A DNA stretch of 17,497 nt from Syntrophorhabdus sp. (lineage in GTDB: Bacteria > Desulfobacterota > BSN033 > UBA1163): the NCBI GenBank assembly GCA_020724025.1, contig DYHU01000051.1, positions 1-17,497 of the forward strand, read 5' to 3'. Positions 5,672 through 11,998 of the stretch are shown here, in pieces. Position numbers and translations under genes: made by a program. A model generated the notes under the pieces. That model worked only from the letters and a program-made list of their open reading frames with translations, was not told the DNA's origin and made no database searches. Numbering within the stretch: the stretch's first letter is position 1; the number at the start of each line of letters is the position of its first letter.

Positions 5672-6550
5672 ATGTCTGATACATCTGAGACACGCGGGAT
5701 GGGGTGGATTCCGGATTATCCGGATTTCAGGGACTACACGGAAAAGACATATGAGATTAAATCAATTTTCATTACCTCAAGAGGGGTGTCAAAAGCGAAA
5801 GGTCTGCCCGTATCCATCGATCTCAGGGAATGGTGCTCACCCATCGAGGATCAGGGTTCGATAGGTTCCTGCACTGCCCATGCGGGAGCCGGAGCCATTG
5901 AGTATTACGAGAGAAAATCCTTTAAAAGACACATCGATGCTTCACGACTTTTTCTCTATAAGGTTACCCGGAATCTGATGAAGATGAAGGGGGATACAGG
6001 GGCCTACCTTCGTACGACCATGGGAGCCATGGTGCTTTTTGGAGTCCCCCCTGAAGATTACTGGCCTTATGTAGATGTTGAAAAGAGATTTGACCTGGAA
6101 CCTCCTGCCTTCTGCTATGCATACGCCCAGAATTATCAGACGATTAAATATTACAGGCACGATCCCCCAGGGACAAAGGCAGAAGGGGTCCTTCGAGAAG
6201 TGAAGGACTATCTTTCAAAAGGCCATCCGGCAATATTTGGGTTTACGGTTTATAATTCGATCGAGCAGGCAGAAAGCACAGGAAGAATTCCTTTCCCATC
6301 TCCAAAAGAGAAGATTGAAGGAGGCCATGCGATCGTAGCAGTGGGTTATGATGATAAAATGAAAATCAAAAATAAATACGGAAAGGTCGAAACCACCGGC
6401 GCGGTTCTCATCCGGAACTCTTGGGGAAAAGGGTGGGGAGAAAAAGGGTATGGATGGTTGCCTTATGAATATGTCCTGAAAGGACTTGCAGAAGATTTCT
6501 GGTCTATTCTCAAGAAAGAGTGGGTCGATACGGGGGAATTTAAAGAGTAG
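5672..6550 (+). CDS. Papain-family (C1A) cysteine protease
   Basis: The 292-residue protein has the complete C1A catalytic set: oxyanion-hole Q61 and nucleophile C67 in EDQGSIGSCTAHAG, H219 in EGGHAIVAVGY, and N249 in RNSWGKGWGE. The N-terminal GWIPDYPDFRDYT (11-23) is the short conserved segment that bacterial members carry before the catalytic domain, possibly a mini-propeptide. No signal peptide or membrane segment is visible, so it is either cytosolic or exported by an unrecognised route. AGGAGG 5 nt before ATG supports the start. It stands alone, with a sigma-70 promoter and a structured leader upstream and simple repeats downstream. No cystatin-like inhibitor is seen nearby. The substrate is unknown. 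Confidence 0.9.
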   Translation: MSDTSETRGMGWIPDYPDFRDYTEKTYEIKSIFITSRGVSKAKGLPVSIDLREWCSPIEDQGSIGSCTAHAGAGAIEYYERKSFKRHIDASRLFLYKVTRNLMKMKGDTGAYLRTTMGAMVLFGVPPEDYWPYVDVEKRFDLEPPAFCYAYAQNYQTIKYYRHDPPGTKAEGVLREVKDYLSKGHPAIFGFTVYNSIEQAESTGRIPFPSPKEKIEGGHAIVAVGYDDKMKIKNKYGKVETTGAVLIRNSWGKGWGEKGYGWLPYEYVLKGLAEDFWSILKKEWVDTGEFKE

Positions 6551-6553
6551 AGG

Positions 6554-6598
6554 GGTTACTTGGGTTACTTGGGTTACTTGGGTTTCTTGGGTTGCTTG
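6554..6598. repeat. Tandem array, five 9-bp units
   Basis: The unit GGTTACTTG is repeated three times exactly, followed by two variant units (GGTTTCTTG, GGTTGCTTG). The array lies immediately after the stop of the protease gene. Length variation by slipped-strand replication is possible, but it lies outside coding sequence. Confidence 0.85.
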
Positions 6599-6609
6599 AG
6601 TTAATAAAC

Positions 6610-6632
6610 GCAAAAGAGTTTTTTTGTTTTGC
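6610..6632 (+). terminator. Weak hairpin, possible terminator of the protease gene
   Basis: GCAAAA and TTTTGC can pair around a T-rich loop, shortly after the 9-bp tandem array. The stem is short and AT-rich, so termination is uncertain. Confidence 0.25.
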
Positions 6633-6685
6633 AAAATATGGTATATAACTTACATGTCGCAATGAGCCATGGAGGAGGAACGTTG

Positions 6686-8971
6686 ATGGACTTTTTTAAT
6701 AAAAGAAGATTGGTTTTTGTTTTTATCATAATATTCTGCTTTATTCTTTCCGGTTTGTCGGGTTGCAGTAAGGAGGCAAAAAAAGAGAAACACTGGAAGA
6801 GGGGAGAGAAGTATTTTTCAGAGAATAAGTTCAGGGAAGCGATCATTGAATACAAGAACGTTCTCCAGATCGATCCGAAGGATGCCAGGGTCCGATATAA
6901 GCTTGGGCTGTCACACTTACGGGTAGGGCAGTTTCGCGAAGCCTTTTCCGAATTTTCGAAAAGTATCGAATTGAACCAGGATATGACCGATGCTCGCCTC
7001 CAGATAGGAAATCTCTACCTCCTTTCGAGAAACAAACAAAAGGCAAGGGAGCAGGTCGATAAGGTCCTTGAGAAAGATCCAGATAATGTCTCCGGCCGCC
7101 TCATGTTGAGTTCCATTTATGCCATTGACCAGGATTTTGAAAAAGCTATCTCGGAGGCGAAGAGGGCCATTGAAAAGGATCCGAAAAACATCGACGCCTA
7201 CCTCCATTTGGCCAACCTTTATCGCATTAAAAAGGATTTGGTTCGGGCAGAGCAGACCTTCAAGGAAGCGGTCAAAGTTGACGAGAAATCGACGAAGGCC
7301 CATTACGCCTTGGCAGAATTTTATCGCCGTACCGGGAAAATTGAACTGGCTGAGGCCGAATTTGTGGAGGTAACCAAGATCGCCCCCAAAGAGGTTGCGG
7401 CCTATATGACCCTGGGAAATTTCTATGCCTCCCTTAAACGATTGGATGATGCGGAGAAGCAGTTTTTAAAAGGGATTGAAATCAATCCCAAACTTGTGCC
7501 TTCCTATCTCCACCTTGGAGACTTTTACCTTGCCTGGGGAAAGAGAGAGAAGACCATTGAGACTTTCAAAAAGGCGATTGACATCGATTCGAAAAGCATT
7601 CCAGCCTTAGCCAAACTGGCCGAAGTCTATCTCAACGAAAGAAAACTTGAAGAGTCATCGAAGGAGATCGAGAAGATCCTCAAAATCAACCCCAAGAGTC
7701 ACGAAGGGATCTTCCTCAAGGGAAGAATCCATTTAGCCAAGCAGGAATTTAATGATGCCATCAACCTCTTTCAATCCTATCTTAAAGATAATCCACAATC
7801 CTCCATGGGACATTATTTTCTCGGCCTGGCCCATCTGGGGAATAAAGATGTCCAGCAAGCGAAAACCGCACTGGCTGAGGCAGTAAAGTTGAATCCAAAA
7901 TGGGATGAGGCAAGGCTGACCCTGGCTGACCTCCATCTCAAGACAGGGGCCTTCGACCTGGCAATCGAAGGGGCCAATGCAGTTTTGAAAGACTATCCCA
8001 AATCCGTGCAGGCTCACCTGATTGCCGGGGATGCCTATCTCTCTAAGAGGGACATCCCGAAAGCCAAAAATTCCTTCGAAGAAGTAGCAAAAATTGCTCC
8101 AAACAATCCCATCGGATATTTCCAGATGGGGAGAATCCTTTTGACACAGCGAAAGGAAAAGGAAGCGATGGCCCAGATGGAGAAGGCCCTCGCCATCCAG
8201 CCCAACTTTTTAGAGGCCCTCAATCTTTTGGTCGCTATTCACCTGAATCAGAAGGAAAATAAGAAAGCGATCGAGAGGGTGGAGGCACAGATCAAAACCT
8301 CTCCTCAAAACCCTTTTTTCTACAATATGCTGGGTCGTCTTTACGAGGTGAATAAGGATATGACCCAAGCAGAGGTAAGTTACAAGAAAGCGGTCGAAAT
8401 CAATCCTAATATTGCAGGGTTTTATACTTCCCTTGGAAGTTTCTATATCAGGCAGAATATGACCGAGAAAGCGATAGAGGAATACTCCGGAGCCCTGCAA
8501 AAAGCCCCGGATTCCCTTTCTGCCCTCATGGGATTAGGCATTATCTACGATACTCAGAAGAAGTATGAGAAAGCCAAGGAATACTATCAGAAAGCCCTGA
8601 AAATTAATCCGAAATTTGCCCCCGCGGCCAATAACCTTGCCTATCTTTATGCGGAGAAGGGGGAGAATATCGACGAAGCCCTGAATTTTGCTCAAGGCGC
8701 CAAGGAACAATTCCCGGATGACCCACACATCTCGGATACCCTCGGATGGGTTTATTACAAAAAGAATATATTCAGCCGTGCGATTACCTATTTGAAAGAG
8801 GCGAATGAAAAAATTACGGACAACCCTGTCATGCGATATCATCTTGGAATGGCTTACTTTAAGAATGGTGATAACGAAAACGCTAAAAAGGAGCTCAAAA
8901 AGGCCCTTGAATTGGATCCGAAATTCCCGGGAGCCGAAGAGGCGAAGGGTGTGTTGGAAAAATTAAAATAA
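6686..8971 (+). CDS. TPR lipoprotein with 21 tandem repeats (PrsT-like)
   Basis: The start at 6686 is preferred over an in-frame start at 6629 because AGGAGG lies 7 nt before it and it gives a proper lipoprotein signal: MDFFNKRRL, a hydrophobic run, then lipobox LSGC with C27. The mature part is an almost unbroken series of 34-residue tetratricopeptide repeats. I count 21 from about residue 31 to 750, one of them 35 residues long, ending in a short charged tail. Most units keep the Gly8, Ala20 and Pro32 positions (for example YQKALKINP). Such superhelices act as protein-binding scaffolds, here at the outer membrane or periplasm. Size, lipobox and repeat number resemble TPR lipoproteins (PrsT) of exosortase/PEP-CTERM loci, and a PEP-CTERM remnant lies at 3787, but no exosortase is in the window. 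The partner is unknown. Confidence 0.85.
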   Translation: MDFFNKRRLVFVFIIIFCFILSGLSGCSKEAKKEKHWKRGEKYFSENKFREAIIEYKNVLQIDPKDARVRYKLGLSHLRVGQFREAFSEFSKSIELNQDMTDARLQIGNLYLLSRNKQKAREQVDKVLEKDPDNVSGRLMLSSIYAIDQDFEKAISEAKRAIEKDPKNIDAYLHLANLYRIKKDLVRAEQTFKEAVKVDEKSTKAHYALAEFYRRTGKIELAEAEFVEVTKIAPKEVAAYMTLGNFYASLKRLDDAEKQFLKGIEINPKLVPSYLHLGDFYLAWGKREKTIETFKKAIDIDSKSIPALAKLAEVYLNERKLEESSKEIEKILKINPKSHEGIFLKGRIHLAKQEFNDAINLFQSYLKDNPQSSMGHYFLGLAHLGNKDVQQAKTALAEAVKLNPKWDEARLTLADLHLKTGAFDLAIEGANAVLKDYPKSVQAHLIAGDAYLSKRDIPKAKNSFEEVAKIAPNNPIGYFQMGRILLTQRKEKEAMAQMEKALAIQPNFLEALNLLVAIHLNQKENKKAIERVEAQIKTSPQNPFFYNMLGRLYEVNKDMTQAEVSYKKAVEINPNIAGFYTSLGSFYIRQNMTEKAIEEYSGALQKAPDSLSALMGLGIIYDTQKKYEKAKEYYQKALKINPKFAPAANNLAYLYAEKGENIDEALNFAQGAKEQFPDDPHISDTLGWVYYKKNIFSRAITYLKEANEKITDNPVMRYHLGMAYFKNGDNENAKKELKKALELDPKFPGAEEAKGVLEKLK

Positions 8972-9047
8972 TTTGGTTCTTCATGAAGTAGAGTGAGGAA
9001 AGTCGATTAGACCCGACCACGGGAGGGTTCTCAAGAAACAACCAAAT

Positions 9048-9093
9048 CTGTTCGCCCTGAGTCCCGCGAAGCGCGGGATCGAAGCATGAACAG
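9048..9093. repeat. Nested palindromic repeat
   Basis: Outer arms CTGTTC (9048-9053) and GAACAG (9088-9093) enclose a perfect GC-rich stem TCCCGCG-AAG-CGCGGGA (9062-9078). The flanking CGCCCTGAG and TCGAAGCATGAA resemble halves of a common intergenic palindrome, with the inner hairpin apparently inserted into it. Confidence 0.6.
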
Positions 9094-9123
9094 ATCAATC
9101 ATTCACTCTCCGAAAGCTTTCAT

Positions 9124-9187
9124 CCCGTTCAATAAACCTACCACAGGTTCCCAAAACTTCCACCCGGTTCAATAAACTGACCACAGG
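9124..9187. repeat. Two ~24-bp direct repeats
   Basis: CCCGTTCAATAAACC and ACCACAGG at 9124-9147 recur with three differences at 9163-9187. The intervening segment is short. They sit between the nested hairpin and the promoter of the pseudo-kinase gene. No function is evident. Confidence 0.6.
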
Positions 9188-9397
9188 CTTCGAGAGCCTC
9201 AGGTTGACTGGGAAAGAATTACCCACACAAAAGCCTGAAGAACCATATTTTTTTAATTAGTGGGAAAACATTTTCACTTTTTAAGGGTAATGATTCGGGA
9301 CTTTTGGGAAATTATTTTCCATTTTCGAGACCCGTAAGATATCCCAATAAAACGAATAACATAATGATTATCACTGGTTGTAATTTTCCTAACAATT

Positions 9398-9413
9398 TGG
9401 AATCAAAATTGCT
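9398..9413 (+). promoter_or_regulatory. Candidate sigma-54 promoter of the pseudo-kinase gene
   Basis: TGGAAT-N5-TTGCT has the GG and GC dinucleotides at RpoN spacing. The likely start site is near 9424, so the translation start should be ATG 9448 rather than the upstream TTG 9304 or ATG 9364. The position-4 base deviates from consensus. It is the second of three such elements in the window. Confidence 0.4.
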
Positions 9414-9447
9414 TTATTATAAAGTGTCCTCAAGAAATTTAAAAAAT

Positions 9448-10305
9448 ATGAAAAATAATTCCATTTTTAATATCCAAAGCGATTTATTCCATTCTATTTT
9501 TCCTCAAGGCGATAAAGGTGATATTGGTTCAATCGAATTGAAAAAGCTTATTATGCCAAATGAACCGAATGGTTCAATCAAATTCTCCCTTCTCATCGAA
9601 TTGATTCAACGCATTGACCATTCACTGGAATCCATCAAAAATATTACACGAATATCCCGAGGGAAATTTAGTGATAAGATCTTCGATGACCATTATCATC
9701 ATATCATCCATGAGGAGATTGGGAAGGTCGATCTGGTCCTGAGCTCTGTTCTGAATTACCTCAAGGTCAATTCTACGGAAACAAAAATAAATACGGTACA
9801 CGCTCTCATCGAAAATGTGCTAAAAAAGAACCAAACTCAAATGGATGAAAAGAAGATTCGAGTGTTTAAAAAATTTGAGGAAAACCTTCCCGAAACCATC
9901 ACTCCAGATGAACATTTTAGATATATTTTAGACTCTACCCTTAAGTATGCGATGGGATTGATGCCTCCGAATGGAGGCGTTGGTTTTATGACCAGATCGT
10001 TTATCCATCAGAAAGAACCGACAGAGGACAGTGCCTCATCCATCGGGGAAGGAAAATATATTGAGATCTCGGTCCTCTTTGATGGTTATAGGAAAACGAT
10101 AGAGCAATTTGGGTCAGTCTTGAAAGACCCGTCTCCGGCAAAGAAAGAAACGCTCGATTTTGAGCTAAGACTCATTGACGAAATGGTCAAAATAAATCAA
10201 GGGATGATGGAATTTGGAATAGATGCAAAAAAGGGGAGGACATTAATCTCTTTAAGATTTCCAGTGGAGAGAAGAAAGGTCGTTTATTATCAATCGATCA
10301 ACTAA
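9448..10305 (+). CDS. Histidine-kinase-like protein without ATP-binding motifs
   Basis: Start chosen at ATG 9448 (285 residues) because the promoter candidate lies just before it. In-frame TTG 9304 and ATG 9364 are alternatives, and none has a clear ribosome binding site. Residues 49-107 look like a DHp two-helix hairpin: RIDHSLESIKNITRISRG keeps H58 at the phospho-acceptor position but has lost the usual E-x-x-x-P, and IHEEIGKVDLVLSSVLNYLK is the second helix. Residues 153-280 follow the HATPase fold, with PDEHFRYILDSTLKYAMGLM where the N box should be, yet the essential Asn is replaced. The G1 region reads FDGYRK and the G2 region LDFELRLIDE, so no glycine motif remains. It is probably a pseudo-kinase: a dimerisation, phosphotransfer or regulatory partner. 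No transmembrane segment is seen. Confidence 0.65.
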   Translation: MKNNSIFNIQSDLFHSIFPQGDKGDIGSIELKKLIMPNEPNGSIKFSLLIELIQRIDHSLESIKNITRISRGKFSDKIFDDHYHHIIHEEIGKVDLVLSSVLNYLKVNSTETKINTVHALIENVLKKNQTQMDEKKIRVFKKFEENLPETITPDEHFRYILDSTLKYAMGLMPPNGGVGFMTRSFIHQKEPTEDSASSIGEGKYIEISVLFDGYRKTIEQFGSVLKDPSPAKKETLDFELRLIDEMVKINQGMMEFGIDAKKGRTLISLRFPVERRKVVYYQSIN

Positions 10306-10317
10306 AGGATAGGGGAT

Positions 10318-10578
10318 ATGGAACATATGTTGGCCTATGAATTCTATTATCACGATCATGTCGACCAACCTCAGTTAATTGGGATTCTTCCCGAAAGAAG
10401 AAAGGACCTGCAACGAATCACCCCGGATTCGATCATGAATTGGGTCAAAAAGCTTTTAGGGAGCGATTGGGATATGAGCAGAATTGATTTTGTTGAAGTT
10501 ATCATCAACAAGATGACCGGTGAAATGGTTGAATCCAAACAGAATGATAAAGGTTTGGAAGAAAAGAAAAAATATTGA
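10318..10578 (+). CDS. Small conserved-looking hypothetical protein
   Basis: The 86-residue protein follows the pseudo-kinase gene by 12 bp and is almost certainly co-transcribed. AGGATAGGGG just upstream serves as ribosome binding site; ATG 10327 is an alternative start. It begins with an aromatic, acidic segment (LAYEFYYHDHVDQPQLIGIL), followed by PERRKDLQRITPDSIMNWVK and a beta-like DFVEVIINKMTG near the end. There are no cysteines, signal peptide or membrane segment. The pairing suggests a shared role, perhaps a small partner of the pseudo-kinase. I do not recognise a named family. Confidence 0.6.
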   Translation: MEHMLAYEFYYHDHVDQPQLIGILPERRKDLQRITPDSIMNWVKKLLGSDWDMSRIDFVEVIINKMTGEMVESKQNDKGLEEKKKY

Positions 10579-10709
10579 TCGTCCCTCCATGGGATCCGTG
10601 ATTGATTTCGTCAGCGATCTCCTCCTCCAGTAAATATTCTGCCTCTAATCACTTAAGACCTCGATCCAAGAATCCGTTCTAAATAAGTCTTCGGCAAGGG
10701 TTAGGGTAA

Positions 10710-10850
10710 ACCCCGTTAGAAATTCCAGCGGGGCATTAAACCCCGCCGGAATTATTCTTAAATGTAATCCCGCCACAGGCGGGACTGCAGCCGCCGGCCA
10801 AGAGGGCCTCTGGCCCGGAGGGAGCAAGGAGGCATTATTTCTAACGGGGT
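10710..10850. repeat. Palindromic element copy 2 (141 bp)
   Basis: It has the same 14-bp terminal inverted repeats (ACCCCGTTAGAAAT / ATTTCTAACGGGGT) and sub-terminal bases as the 63-bp copy at 4839-4901, in opposite orientation. Inside it are a hairpin CCCGCC-ACA-GGCGGG (10770-10784) and a 32-bp GC-rich palindrome (10791-10822) absent from copy 1. The element therefore seems to tolerate variable internal cargo between conserved ends, as MITE-like elements do. Confidence 0.75.
10791..10822. repeat. GC-rich mini-palindrome, copy 1
   Basis: This 32-bp segment, read on the minus strand, matches 11244-11275 with only three differences. It forms a CCTCCGG / CCGG-type stem with nested GGCC repeats. 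Here it is nested inside the larger palindromic element. Confidence 0.7.
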
Positions 10851-11051
10851 AAAGACCCCCGTTTCATGGTTGGCTGATGTCATTGGTCTTAAAGCACCTA
10901 ATCTTTTGCCTTTGCCCAAACTGGCCTCCTCGCCGTAATCTTAACCCAAAACCAGGGACCATTTTTATGGTTCGCGCCCGCCCCGCATGAAGGGGGGATG
11001 GCGTCACCGTCATGAAGGATTGCAAAGAGATAAATTTTATTTTAAATATTC

Positions 11052-11080
11052 TTGACGGAATAATATGAAAATCATATTGT
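11052..11080 (+). promoter_or_regulatory. Promoter of the tRNA-Arg gene
   Basis: TTGACG (11052-11057) and TATTGT (11075-11080) are 17 bp apart, about 12 bp before the mature tRNA 5' end. Five of six -35 bases and four of six -10 bases match the sigma-70 consensus. Confidence 0.5.
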
Positions 11081-11091
11081 TGGATTGAGTT

Positions 11092-11165
11092 GCCCCTGTA
11101 GCTCAGGTGGATAGAGCAACGGATTCCTAATCCGTGTGCCGGGTGTTCGAGTCACCCCAGGGGCG
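11092..11165 (+). tRNA. tRNA-Arg (anticodon CCT)
   Basis: The 74-nt sequence folds as a full cloverleaf. The acceptor GCCCCTG pairs with CAGGGGC over 7 bp with discriminator G. The D arm is GCTC / GAGC. The anticodon stem ACGGA / TCCGT has loop TTCCTAA, giving anticodon CCT that reads AGG. The T arm GGGTG-TTCGAGT-CACCC is standard. The 3' CCA is not encoded and must be added after transcription. It stands alone among repeats, a typical integration-prone position, but no integrase or attachment-site duplication is visible. Confidence 0.95.
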
Positions 11166-11220
11166 TTTTGTTCATTCAAGATTCTTTTGAGCACTATATT
11201 GCTCAGAAAATAACTTCTTT

Positions 11221-11329
11221 AAATCCCTCCCAACCTCCCTTTGCCCTCCGGGCCAGAGGCCCTATGGGCCGGAGGCCAAAGGGAGGGGTAATTATCCCCC
11301 TTTGCAAAAGGGGGATTGAGGGGGATTTT
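11221..11329. repeat. Purine/pyrimidine-rich spacer repeat, filled copy
   Basis: The ends AAATCCCTCCC and GGGGGATTT form terminal inverted repeats around AACCTCCCTTTGCC and CCCCCTTTGCAAAAGGGGG. The same beginning occurs at 17433-17497. In this copy a ~30-bp GC-rich palindrome (11246-11275) is inserted after TTTGCC; the other copy is uninterrupted at that point. Confidence 0.75.
11244..11275. repeat. GC-rich mini-palindrome, copy 2
   Basis: It contains CCTCCGGGCC and GGGCCGGAGG around AGAGGCCCTAT. Comparison with the empty site near 17456 indicates insertion into the TTTGCC/AAAG junction, with CC at both edges. It matches 10791-10822 in inverted orientation. Confidence 0.7.
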
Positions 11330-11397
11330 CATGGTTTGCGGGTGTCGATGCTGTCATGACACATTGCTCTCGTTGCGGAACTCCTCATGAAATTATT

Positions 11398-11413
11398 TGG
11401 CATATTAATTGCT
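11398..11413 (+). promoter_or_regulatory. Strong candidate sigma-54 promoter of the PilZ gene
   Basis: TGGCAT-N5-TTGCT matches the RpoN consensus at every conserved base, with the correct spacing. The start site would be near 11424, leaving a ~39-nt leader before ATG 11463. A perfect palindrome TGTCATGACA (11353-11362) lies upstream. Of the three candidates here this is the best. Confidence 0.6.
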
Positions 11414-11462
11414 TAATAATTAACAGATTAGAAAATCTCAATTTCGACGAGGGCCTAACGAG

Positions 11463-11810
11463 ATGGAATCTACACAGAACGGACAATCTGAGAGGCGGGA
11501 ATATCCGAGAATCAATCTGGAAACAAAGGTATCGATTCGAGCTTCTAATATGGAACCTTTTATTCCTGCATGGATTCAAAACATATCCCGGGGCGGATTT
11601 AAATTTAAAAGTGATAACCCATTGAAAATAAAAGATATATTTAGTTCTGGGAACGAAATATTTTTTGAGACCTACGAAGACTTTTTTAAATTAAAAGGAA
11701 GAGGGGAAATTATCTGGGCCTCCATGAGGGAAAATGAGGCGGGCATAAAGTTCGATGAACTTGATCATAGAAGCCGAAAATTCCTTGAAGATTTTTTAGA
11801 GATGTTTTAA
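11463..11810 (+). CDS. PilZ-domain c-di-GMP-binding protein
   Basis: The 115-residue protein consists of one PilZ domain. The two ligand motifs are present: R12-EYP-R16 (RxxxR, in ERREYPRINLE) and N40-I-S-R-G-G45 (N/DxSxxG). The later GEIIWA and EAGIKFDEL strands are also typical. Single-domain PilZ proteins bind cyclic di-GMP and change motility, pilus or polysaccharide output through partner proteins. It lies directly behind a consensus-like sigma-54 promoter and is probably monocistronic, since the next gene has its own promoter. No strong ribosome binding site is seen; GAGGGCC 12 nt before the ATG is the best. Confidence 0.9.
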   Translation: MESTQNGQSERREYPRINLETKVSIRASNMEPFIPAWIQNISRGGFKFKSDNPLKIKDIFSSGNEIFFETYEDFFKLKGRGEIIWASMRENEAGIKFDELDHRSRKFLEDFLEMF

Positions 11811-11934
11811 TTTTTTTTTTAAACTTTTCATTTAAAAAATATTAGACAAAATGTCATAATATGCAATTTTTACACACCTCTATCTCCCCATCTCACTTAC
11901 TATAAATCTCCTGCCTCTCTAAAAAAATATCTCT
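11811..11934. other. AT-rich spacer with the TGACAAAATGTCA-type palindrome
   Basis: A T-run follows the PilZ stop without a clear hairpin. GACAAAATGTC (11845-11855) is the core of the palindrome also found in the direct repeats at 198-210 and 5335-5347. No gene is present. Confidence 0.4.
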
Positions 11935-11963
11935 TTGCCAAGTCCCACCGGGAGTGTTATGAT
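11935..11963 (+). promoter_or_regulatory. Sigma-70 promoter of cinA
   Basis: TTGCCA (11935-11940) and TATGAT (11958-11963) are separated by 17 bp. The predicted start lies near 11970, about 30 nt before the cinA ATG. The leader is AT-rich and has no clear ribosome binding site. Confidence 0.5.
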
Positions 11964-11998
11964 TTCAAAAATTTCAAAATTTAAATTTTCAAGCTCTC

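Larger units (their letters stand above)
8972..9397. other. Repeat-bearing intergenic spacer
   Basis: No gene is supported here. The spacer holds a nested hairpin (9048-9093), a pair of ~24-bp direct repeats, a T-run at 9249-9255 and an imperfect palindrome GTGGGAAAACATTTTCAC near 9261-9278. A TTG-initiated extension of the next gene back to 9304 is possible, but it has no ribosome binding site and lies upstream of the candidate promoter. Confidence 0.5.
10579..11051. other. Gene-poor spacer with a palindromic element
   Basis: About 470 bp lie between the small hypothetical gene and the tRNA promoter. Apart from the element at 10710-10850 I see no gene. A 49-codon minus-strand frame from about 11026 down to 10878 has no ribosome binding site and biased, Arg-rich content. 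The flanks at 10579-10709 and 10851-11040 contain only short, weak inverted repeats. Confidence 0.5.

Noticed and set aside
6215..6634. Minus-strand 139-codon frame across the protease end
   Set aside because: Its TQVTQVT start is produced by the 9-bp tandem array, and the rest is antisense to the conserved protease domain.
6639..6654. Sigma-54-like element TGGTAT-N5-TTACA before the TPR lipoprotein
   Set aside because: Spacing and position fit, but the conserved GC of the -12 element is AC, which usually abolishes RpoN recognition.
8990..9035. GAGGAAAGTC resembling the start of RNase P RNA
   Set aside because: Only this decamer matches; the other conserved RNase P blocks, such as the ACAGAAA-type region, are absent within the next 400 bp.
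9304..9447. TTG-initiated N-terminal extension of the pseudo-kinase
   Set aside because: It lacks a ribosome binding site and a conserved-looking sequence, and lies upstream of the candidate promoter. It is kept only as an alternative start.
10645..10827. Minus-strand 60-codon frame
   Set aside because: It lies almost wholly within the palindromic element and its Pro/Ala-rich translation comes from the GC-rich hairpins.
11092..11165. tRNA as attachment site of an integrated element
   Set aside because: No integrase and no duplicated tRNA 3' end can be seen in the window; the neighbouring repeats are short spacer elements.
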